From: Veillonella sp.
GTDB lineage: Bacteria; Bacillota; Negativicutes; Veillonellales; Veillonellaceae
Length of the DNA: 12,979 nucleotides
Reading direction: 5' to 3'
Assembly (NCBI RefSeq): GCF_019414865.1
Contig: NZ_DXLG01000042.1
Coordinates: 1 to 12,979, forward strand
Below, piece by piece: positions 6,886-12,979 of this stretch; positions within the stretch are counted from its first letter, which is position 1; every line of letters starts with the position of its first letter. Under the pieces are notes generated by a model, which made no database searches, had not been told where the DNA came from, and saw only the letters and a program-made list of their open reading frames with translations. The position numbers were made by a program, and so were the translations under genes.

Positions 6886-7752
6886 ATGAGTACATCTATG
6901 ACAAAGGAAATACAAGAAAAAGAGCTTGCTATGTTGCTGTACTTTAAAGAGTTTTGTGACAAACATAATTTGCGCTTTTACCTATGTGGCGGTGGTCTCA
7001 TTGGGGCTATACGTCATAATGGTTTCATCCCTTGGGATGATGATTTAGATTTATTTATGCCACGTCCCGATTATGAAAAATTAGCTGAATTATGGCCTAA
7101 ATATGCAGATACAGAACGGTATACTTATTGTCGAACTGATCGAAATCATATTTATCATGATGCGGGTGCTTCTATTCGAGATAACAACACGACATTTATT
7201 AATCGTCATAGTATGCATGAAGATATTTGTCATGGTTTGGCTCTTGAAATTATGCCTATTGATGGATGTGCACCAGGAAAAATTAGCCGTACTTTACAAC
7301 TTATGTGGGCCATGACCTTTGCACTTTTTAATGCACAACGTTTACCGGATAATAAAGGACCGATGTATCGTGCATTGGCAGGATGTATTTACAAGGTATT
7401 CTCTAGTCAGTCATTACGTTACCATATATGGCGCTTTGCAGAAAAGCAAATGACCAAATATGATTTTAATACGAGCAAGGAGTGTACTGAGTTAATTGGT
7501 AGTTTAAAAGGCATGAAGTTGCGTCATCCTCGAGAAGACTTTGCTTCTGTTGTATATAAAGACTTTGAAGGTCATCAAATACCTGTTATGAAAGGGTATG
7601 AAAGATATTTACGTCTCATTTGGGGCGACTATATGCAATTACCACCAGTAGAACAGCGTGTAGCAAAACATGATGCTGTGTTTGCTGATTTACATACACC
7701 TTACAAGGAGTATAGAGGCATACATTATGCCAAGAACGAAGCTCAACCTTAA
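6886..7752 (+). CDS. LicD-family phosphotransferase
   Basis: LicD proteins move a phospho-alcohol group (phosphocholine, phosphoribitol and similar) from a CDP-linked donor onto a sugar, forming a phosphodiester. Numbered from ATG 6886 (288 aa): the nucleotidyltransferase-fold motif GGGLIGAIRHNGFIPW spans 35-50, followed by the metal-binding acidic run DDDLD (51-55) and a PRPDYEKL match at 59-66. HGLALEIMPIDG at 116-127 and the C-terminal YLRLIWGDYMQLPP (241-254) are also standard. Nine bases separate it from the cytidylyltransferase gene, which probably makes its CDP donor. No choline kinase or choline transporter is present, so a CDP-polyol or similar alcohol is more likely than CDP-choline, though choline genes could lie elsewhere. 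Confidence 0.9.
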   Translation: MSTSMTKEIQEKELAMLLYFKEFCDKHNLRFYLCGGGLIGAIRHNGFIPWDDDLDLFMPRPDYEKLAELWPKYADTERYTYCRTDRNHIYHDAGASIRDNNTTFINRHSMHEDICHGLALEIMPIDGCAPGKISRTLQLMWAMTFALFNAQRLPDNKGPMYRALAGCIYKVFSSQSLRYHIWRFAEKQMTKYDFNTSKECTELIGSLKGMKLRHPREDFASVVYKDFEGHQIPVMKGYERYLRLIWGDYMQLPPVEQRVAKHDAVFADLHTPYKEYRGIHYAKNEAQP

Positions 7753-7761
7753 GGAGGGCCT

Positions 7762-8484
7762 ATGAAACGAATAGCAGTAATCTTTGCGGGTGGCGTAGGT
7801 GCTCGTATGAATAACAGCAAGACGCCAAAACAGTTTCTAGAATGGAACGGTAGACCTATTTTGATTCAAACCCTAGATGTGTTTGAACAAACCGACTCTA
7901 TTGACGGTATTGTTTTAGCTTGCAAAGCAGAGTGGATTGATCATACTAAAAACCTCATCAAAGATGCTGGTTTACAAAAAATTGTATCCATTGTTCCAGG
8001 TGGAGACAGTGCTTTAGACTCTCAATATAATGGATTGACAGAGGCAAAACGATTATTTCCTAATGAAGAGGTTACCGTATTGATTCACGATGGTGTTAGA
8101 CCACTTGTGGATAAGGCAACAATAGAGAGAAATATTGAATCTGTAGAAACAAAGGGTTCTGCTATTACGGTTACACCTGCTATTGAAACCGTTATGGTTA
8201 CAGATAATGGTTCTATAAACCGAATTTTAAATCGTAGTGAATGCCTTATGGCAAAAGCACCTCAAAGCTTTAAACTAGATGATATTCTATCGGTTCATGA
8301 TCGAGCAAAAGCAGAAGGCATCCATGATTTTATCGATTCTGCATCCATGATGATGCATTATGGATACACCTTGTATCCAGTATTAGGGGAGACAGAAAAT
8401 ATAAAGATTACTACACCTTCTGATTATTATATGTTCACAGGTATTATTAAAAACCGTGAATTAGGAGGATTACAAGATGAGTAA
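7762..8484 (+). CDS. IspD/TarI-family cytidylyltransferase (probable CDP-alcohol synthase)
   Basis: Activates a phosphorylated alcohol with CTP to a CDP-alcohol. The nucleotide-binding start reads FAGGVGARM at 8-16, with R15, and TPKQF at 21-25, with K23. VLIHDGVRP at 106-114 and IKITTPSDY at 215-222 complete the fold. Two points favour a TarI/Bcs1-like role over the MEP-pathway enzyme IspD: FAGG and APQSF instead of AAG and TPQ, and the position between a LicD gene and an SDR gene. At the place where IspD has GGxxRxxSV it reads GGDSALDSQ, with A84 in the arginine position. The start has a strong AAGGAGGG 3 bases upstream of ATG 7762. The alcohol (ribitol, glycerol, arabinitol, mannitol or another) cannot be told from sequence. 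Confidence 0.85.
   Translation: MKRIAVIFAGGVGARMNNSKTPKQFLEWNGRPILIQTLDVFEQTDSIDGIVLACKAEWIDHTKNLIKDAGLQKIVSIVPGGDSALDSQYNGLTEAKRLFPNEEVTVLIHDGVRPLVDKATIERNIESVETKGSAITVTPAIETVMVTDNGSINRILNRSECLMAKAPQSFKLDDILSVHDRAKAEGIHDFIDSASMMMHYGYTLYPVLGETENIKITTPSDYYMFTGIIKNRELGGLQDE
8463..8468 (+). promoter_or_regulatory. Full Shine-Dalgarno inside the end of the cytidylyltransferase gene
   Basis: AGGAGG lies 8 bases before ATG 8477, within the coding end of the preceding gene. It supports strong, coupled translation of the SDR gene. Confidence 0.7.
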
Positions 8485-9526
8485 TTCCGTTATTAAACGC
8501 GAGTTAACAGCTTTACTACAAGACAAAGAGTACTTTGAATTCCTCCGCCATCAGCGCATTCTTGTGACAGGTGCGACGGGACTTATTGGCTCTATGTTTA
8601 TAAAATTGCTTATACTTGCCAATGAGACTTTTAACTTGGACATAAAGGTAATAGGTCATGTACGAAGTCATGATAAAGCACAGGCTATATTAGGTAACTA
8701 CTTAGATAATGATTCCATTACACTTATTGATGGTACTTTAGAATCTATTGACGTACCTTGTGACTATATCTTACATGGTGCTGCACCAACACAATCTAAA
8801 TTCTTTATGGAGCATCCAGTAGAAACTATTCGTACATCTATTCATGGTACGGAAGCTATGCTTGAATTAGGTCGTCATAAAACAGTAAAAAAACTTGTGT
8901 ACTTATCGAGTATGGAACAGTATGGTGTACCCTATGAATCTGGACAAGTGATGACAGAAGAACGATTAGGGTATTTAGATCATTTAAATATTCGCAGTTC
9001 TTATTCTGAAAGTAAGAGATTATGTGAGTGTTATTGTAAGTCCTATGCTATAGAATTTGGAGTTCCTGCTGTTATAGCTAGACTTGCTCAAACTTTTGGA
9101 CCAGGTGTTCCTGTATCTGATAATCGTGTATTCATGCAGTTTACTAAGAGTGCTCTACGAAATGAAAACATTATTCTTCATACAAAAGGTGACTCCATGT
9201 CGAACTATTGTTACATTACTGATGCATTAACGGGCATTTTAACCCTCATGAAAGATGGCGAAGCTGGTGAAGCATATAATATTTGTCATGATGAGGAAAC
9301 TCGCTCTATAGCAAGTATTGCACATTTGGTAGCAACTCATGTAAGTCATGATAAGAGCGAAGTGATTTTTGACATTCCAGAAGATATACAGGGTTTGGGA
9401 TACGCACCGACAGTTCACATGTTCTTAAGCTCTAAGAAGTTGAAATCTTTAGGTTGGCAGCCTAAAGTGTCAATGGCACAAGCCTATGTAAGACTTGCAG
9501 AATATATCCAAGAGGAAGGCTTATGA
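8477..9526 (+). CDS. NAD-dependent epimerase/dehydratase-family protein (extended SDR)
   Basis: A soluble Rossmann-fold enzyme acting on a nucleotide sugar or sugar phosphate. The NAD-binding motif GATGLIG lies at 32-38, after an N-terminal extension of about 28 residues. The catalytic residues are present: serines at 144-145 in LSSMEQYG and Y176/K180 in YSESK (YxxxK). ARLAQTFGPG at 201-210 and the C-terminal SSKKLKSLGWQPK (318-330) are typical of extended SDRs. The gene overlaps the cytidylyltransferase gene by 8 bases. That coupling suggests it prepares or modifies the alcohol that the cytidylyltransferase activates, as dedicated reductases do in TarI/TarJ-type pairs, but TarJ itself belongs to another family. 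A nucleotide-sugar epimerase or decarboxylase role is the alternative. Confidence 0.8.
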   Translation: MSNSVIKRELTALLQDKEYFEFLRHQRILVTGATGLIGSMFIKLLILANETFNLDIKVIGHVRSHDKAQAILGNYLDNDSITLIDGTLESIDVPCDYILHGAAPTQSKFFMEHPVETIRTSIHGTEAMLELGRHKTVKKLVYLSSMEQYGVPYESGQVMTEERLGYLDHLNIRSSYSESKRLCECYCKSYAIEFGVPAVIARLAQTFGPGVPVSDNRVFMQFTKSALRNENIILHTKGDSMSNYCYITDALTGILTLMKDGEAGEAYNICHDEETRSIASIAHLVATHVSHDKSEVIFDIPEDIQGLGYAPTVHMFLSSKKLKSLGWQPKVSMAQAYVRLAEYIQEEGL

Positions 9527-10590
9527 AAAAGGAAATAATTATTGTTACCATCTCCCTCGGTAATGATGGGGCTGAACGTATTTTAACAGAGTTAGCTCGT
9601 CAGTGGGTGCATGATGGTCACCATATTACGGTTATCCAAACAAGCCCTAATCGTTATGGTAATGAATATGCTTTAGAGGATGGTATTGAACAAATTAAGA
9701 TTCATACTACAAGCTCTAATAAAGTAATTCGCTTTATTCAGGAAATTAAAGAGCTGATCAAGATTTTGAAGACAAGACCTAACGCAACATGCTTATCGTT
9801 TTTGTCGGCATCGAGCTTTATTCTCGCCATTAGCTCTTGGTTTGTTAAGAATCGCATCGTCTTTTCGGAGCGAAATAATCCGCGTAAGGTGCCTATTGGT
9901 TGGCATCAACAAGCGTTGCGTAATTTTGCCTTTAGATTTGCTGATGCGTTAGTATTCCAAACTGAGGATGCTCGTTCATATTTCCCTGAATCTGTACAAA
10001 AGCGTGGTGTTATCATTCCAAATCCTATTAATGGTAAACTGCCACCACCAATAGAAGGGGAACGTGAGAAGACAATTGTTACGGCCTGTCGATTACATCC
10101 TCAAAAGAATTTGCCTATGATGATTAATGCTTTTAGTATGCTGGCAGATGAGTTTCCAGAGTATAAACTTGTCATTTATGGCCAAGGTGTTTTAGAGGAT
10201 GAACTACGTGCTCAAATTAAAGTGCTCAATTTAGAGAATCGTATTTTATTACCTGGCTTTGCTAGTAATATTTTAGAGAAGGTTGCACCTTGTTCTATGT
10301 ATGTTTCATCATCTGATTTTGAAGGTATTTCAAACTCTATGTTAGAAGCACTTGGCATGGGCTTGCCTGCTGTAGTTACAGACTGTCCAGTAGGTGGTGC
10401 TCGTATGGTAATAAATAGTGGAGAAAATGGAATCTTGGTACCTGTAGGAGATACAAAGGCCATGTATGAAGCTATGCGTAGTATTCTGAAAGACCCTGCA
10501 TTAGCAGCAAAACTTTCACAGGAAGCTATCAAGGTGCGTGATAAATTCCCACTATGTAAAATTGCTAAACGTTGGTTAGATGTTTTATGA
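9523..10590 (+). CDS. GT4-family glycosyltransferase (GT-B fold)
   Basis: Adds a sugar from a nucleotide donor to the lipid-linked glycan on the cytoplasmic face. The N-terminal half opens with a degenerate GGAER motif (GNDGAERILTELA, 13-25). The C-terminal half begins near 184 with VTACRLHPQKNL, holding the donor-phosphate-binding R190 and K195. The EX7E motif is E267 to E275 in FEGISNSMLEAL, followed by GLPAVVTDCPVGGA (280-293). At 355 aa it is of standard length with no transmembrane helix. Its ATG shares the ATGA overlap with the preceding stop, and AGAGGAAGG precedes it. Donor and acceptor cannot be predicted. It is the only dedicated glycosyltransferase besides the initiating enzyme in the window, so the repeat unit is either short or completed by genes beyond the edge. 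Confidence 0.92.
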   Translation: MKKEIIIVTISLGNDGAERILTELARQWVHDGHHITVIQTSPNRYGNEYALEDGIEQIKIHTTSSNKVIRFIQEIKELIKILKTRPNATCLSFLSASSFILAISSWFVKNRIVFSERNNPRKVPIGWHQQALRNFAFRFADALVFQTEDARSYFPESVQKRGVIIPNPINGKLPPPIEGEREKTIVTACRLHPQKNLPMMINAFSMLADEFPEYKLVIYGQGVLEDELRAQIKVLNLENRILLPGFASNILEKVAPCSMYVSSSDFEGISNSMLEALGMGLPAVVTDCPVGGARMVINSGENGILVPVGDTKAMYEAMRSILKDPALAAKLSQEAIKVRDKFPLCKIAKRWLDVL

Positions 10591-10595
10591 GTTGT

Positions 10596-10605
10596 AAGGA
10601 GGAGA
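10596..10605 (+). promoter_or_regulatory. Strong Shine-Dalgarno fixing a TTG start
   Basis: AAGGAGGAGA is spaced for TTG 10610 (7 bases after AGGAGG). An in-frame TAA at 10595-10597 rules out an earlier start. Confidence 0.75.
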
Positions 10606-10609
10606 ACCA

Positions 10610-11851
10610 TTGAAGTTAAATATAACGGCTATTGCTGACCGCATGATATGGTTCATAACTCTAATTTTTTTAGTGTTGTCGTTGACCATTTCCTTTGCCC
10701 TTGGCGATGCGAATTATGGTGCCTATGTATTATTTGTATGCCTATTTGGACTTATTATTTTTTATCTCATACGAGAGCAGGGAGTTATTAAATTTAGGCT
10801 TACCTGGATGCATGGTTATATGCTCCTCTTTATTGGAGCCTGTTATCTGAGTACTATTAATGCTATAGAGCCATCAGTGGCATTTAGCCGAAGCTTTGAT
10901 ATCGTCAAGATATTCTTTATGCTTATCATTTTATACATGTGTTATCAAGATAAAACATCGGTGGACACATTATTAAAAATTGGTATGTGGACCGGTTATA
11001 TAGTTTGTTTTTATACGGTATATTTCTATGGCTTAGATTACTTTATTACGGTTTTGTCATCTTCTGCACGAATTGCAAATGATGCATTAAATGCGAATAC
11101 TGTAGGTTTATTAGGTGCCAATGCTATCGTTATGACATTGTATTACATGTTATACGATCGACCTCGTTGGTGGAATATTATAGCCTTACCTACATTGGGT
11201 ATTCTAGCAGCTACTGGTAGTCGTAAAGCTTTAGTATTTGTTGTTGTTGGTACAGTATTACTATTTGTATTTAAAAGTTTACGTAGTGCCAATGTAGTAA
11301 ATTCTATTGTGAAAATTATAGGGTCCTTATTGGCTCTTACGTTAGTTGGTATTGCAGTCTTACAATTGCCTATGTTTTCAGAGGTTCTGGATCGTATGTC
11401 GAGTATGGTGGATGCTTTCTCCGGTACTGGTGGTGACTCATCTACCATTATTCGTTTAGCCTTGGTTGATATAGGGTGGGATTTATTTTATCAATCGCCC
11501 ATCACTGGGGTGGGGGTAAATAATCCATCTGTACTTACCTATTTTTTATATGGTAAAGAGAATTATTATTTACATAATAATTATATTGAACTATTAGCGG
11601 GTACAGGGGTAATCGGCTTATTGGCGTATTACTCAATGTATGTGTATATAGCTTATAACTTAATTCGTTATCGAAATTTTCATAGCAATGAATACGTAAT
11701 GGTGCTCATTTTATTCCTTTCTCAAATCGTCATGGATATGGGGATGGTGTCTTATGAAAGTAAGAGTACATATTTTTATATGATGATGTTTTATTTAGAG
11801 GTGCAATTGATCCGGAAAGGACGTAAAAATGAAGCTCAGCAAGTTATGTAA
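10610..11851 (+). CDS. O-antigen ligase / Wzy-type polymerase family membrane protein
   Basis: A polytopic inner-membrane protein with about ten to eleven hydrophobic segments spread over 13-400. It carries the family pattern: N163 in NANTVG, SRK at 204-206 at the end of a helix, and then the large periplasmic loop. That loop holds R282, SPITGVGVNN (296-305) and LHNNYIELLAGTG (321-333), with H322 as the likely functional histidine. Members either join finished glycans to lipid A-core (WaaL) or polymerise repeat units (Wzy); the sequence does not separate the two reliably. The Wzz-like gene in the same locus favours a polymerase; the diderm setting keeps ligase possible. Start codon TTG with a very strong Shine-Dalgarno. 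Its last 23 bases overlap the next gene. Confidence 0.85.
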   Translation: MKLNITAIADRMIWFITLIFLVLSLTISFALGDANYGAYVLFVCLFGLIIFYLIREQGVIKFRLTWMHGYMLLFIGACYLSTINAIEPSVAFSRSFDIVKIFFMLIILYMCYQDKTSVDTLLKIGMWTGYIVCFYTVYFYGLDYFITVLSSSARIANDALNANTVGLLGANAIVMTLYYMLYDRPRWWNIIALPTLGILAATGSRKALVFVVVGTVLLFVFKSLRSANVVNSIVKIIGSLLALTLVGIAVLQLPMFSEVLDRMSSMVDAFSGTGGDSSTIIRLALVDIGWDLFYQSPITGVGVNNPSVLTYFLYGKENYYLHNNYIELLAGTGVIGLLAYYSMYVYIAYNLIRYRNFHSNEYVMVLILFLSQIVMDMGMVSYESKSTYFYMMMFYLEVQLIRKGRKNEAQQVM

Positions 11852-12761
11852 AGTTGGCATGTCCTTTTTAACAAAACCTTACTATCGCACAAGAGTATTA
11901 ATCAAATTAGGTTATTATGATTCTTTATCTGATGAAGAGTTTTTAAAGAAAGTATTCCCAAAATACATGGGCTATCCTCTAGATTTAGAGAATCCTAAAA
12001 CTTTTAGCGAAAAGTTACAATGGCTAAAGGTTAATTACAGAGACCCTATACAAACTGTAATGGTTGATAAAGATGAAGCTAAGAACTTTATTGCTCAACG
12101 GGTGGGTGAACAATATATAATTCGCACACTTGCTGTTTGGGATTCTGTAGAGGATATAGACTTTGATGCATTACCTAATCAATTTGTTTTGAAATGTACA
12201 CATGATAGTGGGGGCATCGTTATTTGTAAAGATAAGTCATCCCTTGATCGAGAAGCCGCTAAAGCTAAATTAAGTACATCCTTACAACGGGATTATTCGC
12301 GTATAGCCAGAGAGTGGCCTTATAAAGATGTTCCTCGTCGGATTATAGCAGAGGAATATTTATCTGAGTTAGGTAGCAATGAAATCTTAGATTATAAAAT
12401 GTATTGCTTCCATGGTAAACCAAAGTTGACTGTAGTATGTTCTGACCGCTTTTCTAAAACAGGAACGCGTATGAATTTTTACGATATCGATTGGAAACCT
12501 ATGGGCATTCATTTTGGCCATTATCCGCCGGTATCAACTGAGTTTACAAGGCCTGAAACATATGAAGAAATGCTAAGATTGGCTGCTGAACTTAGTAAAG
12601 ACTGCCCATTTTTACGTGTTGATTTCTATGAAATAAAGGGACGACTTTATATTGGAGAGTTAACGTTCTTCCCCGGTGCAGGATTAGAAAAGTTTCGTCC
12701 TATGACAAAAGATTATGAATTGGGAGAGTGGTTACACCTTGAAACTGTACATCGGGGCTGA
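11829..12761 (+). CDS. ATP-grasp family protein, TupA-like
   Basis: ATP-grasp enzymes join a carboxylate to an amine or thiol using ATP. The TupA-like group is named for a protein of teichuronopeptide synthesis and is common in capsule and O-antigen loci. Visible family features over 310 aa: NPKTFSEKLQWLK at 55-67, VDKDEAKNF at 79-87, FVLKCTHDSGG at 119-129 (nucleotide-binding lysine K122 and the glycine loop), IIAEEYL at 172-178, DYKMYCFHGKPK at 188-199, and the C-terminal metal site FLRVDFYE...LYIGELTFFPGAG at 261-285 with R263, D265 and E277. The putative active residues are intact. It begins inside the preceding gene with AAGGA 7 bases before the ATG. A role in attaching an amino acid to the glycan is inference. 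Confidence 0.87.
   Translation: MKLSKLCKVGMSFLTKPYYRTRVLIKLGYYDSLSDEEFLKKVFPKYMGYPLDLENPKTFSEKLQWLKVNYRDPIQTVMVDKDEAKNFIAQRVGEQYIIRTLAVWDSVEDIDFDALPNQFVLKCTHDSGGIVICKDKSSLDREAAKAKLSTSLQRDYSRIAREWPYKDVPRRIIAEEYLSELGSNEILDYKMYCFHGKPKLTVVCSDRFSKTGTRMNFYDIDWKPMGIHFGHYPPVSTEFTRPETYEEMLRLAAELSKDCPFLRVDFYEIKGRLYIGELTFFPGAGLEKFRPMTKDYELGEWLHLETVHRG
12722..12728 (+). promoter_or_regulatory. Ribosome-binding site for the CapA-like gene
   Basis: GGGAGAG lies 10 bases before TTG 12739, inside the end of the ATP-grasp gene. An in-frame ATG at 12715 has no such site upstream. Confidence 0.5.
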
Positions 12762-12979
12762 TTTTGTCCCAACGGATATAAATAGAAAATTATTTGAATC
12801 TGGTAATGGAGAGGCTTTGGTTGGTAAGGAGTTACTGGGACTTCTAAAGGAATCTGATTTAAATGTATTTAATTTAGAGGTGCCTTTAACAGATGCATCT
12901 ACTCCGATTAATAAATTTGGTAATAATTTAAAGTCTCTTACAAAAACAATCTATGGTTATAAGGCTTTAGAACCTATAT
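12739..12979 (+). CDS. CapA-family protein (poly-gamma-glutamate capsule-type metallophosphatase fold), partial
   Basis: Only the first 80 codons are in the window; the frame is open to the edge. From TTG 12739 the protein opens LKLYIGADFVPTDINRKLF, then LKESDLNVFNLEVPLTD at about 38-54, then STPINKFGNNLKS. This is the start pattern of CapA-like proteins: GDFxPTxxN, then NLExPLT, then PIxKxGxNL, with a first aspartate D8 and E48 that belong to the predicted metal site. The glycine of the usual GD pair is alanine here. The start overlaps the ATP-grasp gene by 23 bases; an in-frame ATG at 12715 would add 8 residues but lacks a ribosome-binding site. CapA proteins act in poly-gamma-glutamate capsules, but many capsule loci carry relatives of unknown role. 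Placement next to a TupA-like gene suggests a shared step. Confidence 0.75.
   Translation, partial: MKLYIGADFVPTDINRKLFESGNGEALVGKELLGLLKESDLNVFNLEVPLTDASTPINKFGNNLKSLTKTIYGYKALEPI

Noticed and set aside
7762..8484. Annotation as ispD of the MEP isoprenoid pathway
   Set aside because: The gene sits between LicD and SDR genes with coupled translation, and its motifs (FAGG, APQSF, missing motif arginine) fit the TarI-like side of the family better.
10212..10610. 132-codon open frame on the - strand
   Set aside because: It lies opposite the C-terminal, motif-bearing half of the GT4 gene, matches no recognisable family and has no ribosome-binding site; a shadow of the coding strand.
11143..11448. 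101-codon open frame on the - strand
   Set aside because: It lies opposite a well-supported membrane protein gene and its sequence is low-complexity (many T, N, P); no family resemblance.

Overview
The window reads as one surface-polysaccharide biosynthesis locus with every gene on the + strand. Twelve complete genes and one partial gene are tightly packed; many overlap by 4-23 bases or are separated by 1-11. The only longer gaps are about 120 bases (2741-2860), 75 bases (4920-4994) and the 133-base leader. I see no RNA gene, CRISPR array, insertion sequence or clear factor-independent terminator. The DNA is AT-rich with even codon use, and I see no junction that suggests recent transfer of a single gene. 

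Taxon (inference): an outer-membrane polysaccharide export (OPX/Wza-type) protein sits beside a Firmicutes-style split pair of chain-length regulator and separate BY-kinase-like protein. OPX implies two membranes; the split pair is typical of Firmicutes. With the low GC content this fits a diderm Firmicute of the Negativicutes, most likely Veillonella or a relative. No ribosomal or other phylogenetic marker is present to prove it. 

Layout. (1) 134-877: OPX export protein. (2) 914-2740: membrane-bound PglF/WbpM-type UDP-GlcNAc 4,6-dehydratase. (3) 2861-4919: Wzz/GNVR-type co-polymerase and a CpsD-like partner whose ATP-binding motifs are degenerate. (4) 4995-6874: DegT-type aminotransferase and PglC-type initiating phosphoglycosyl transferase. 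(5) 6886-9526: LicD-family phosphotransferase, IspD/TarI-family cytidylyltransferase and an SDR-family NAD-dependent enzyme. (6) 9523-12761: GT4 glycosyltransferase, O-antigen ligase/polymerase and a TupA-like ATP-grasp protein. (7) 12739 to the window edge: start of a CapA-family protein. 

Working model (inference): the dehydratase and aminotransferase make a UDP-4-amino-4,6-dideoxy-HexNAc. The initiating transferase loads its sugar phosphate onto a lipid carrier, and the GT4 enzyme extends it. The cytidylyltransferase and SDR supply a CDP-activated alcohol that LicD attaches as a phosphodiester. The ATP-grasp and CapA-like proteins may add an amino-acid or peptide-type substituent. The O-antigen ligase-family protein polymerises or ligates the glycan; Wzz, the CpsD-like partner and OPX control length and export. 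No flippase and no PglD-type acetyltransferase is present. The most unusual features are the apparently catalytically dead BY-kinase and the coupling of a LicD/CDP-alcohol module with a TupA/CapA-type module.
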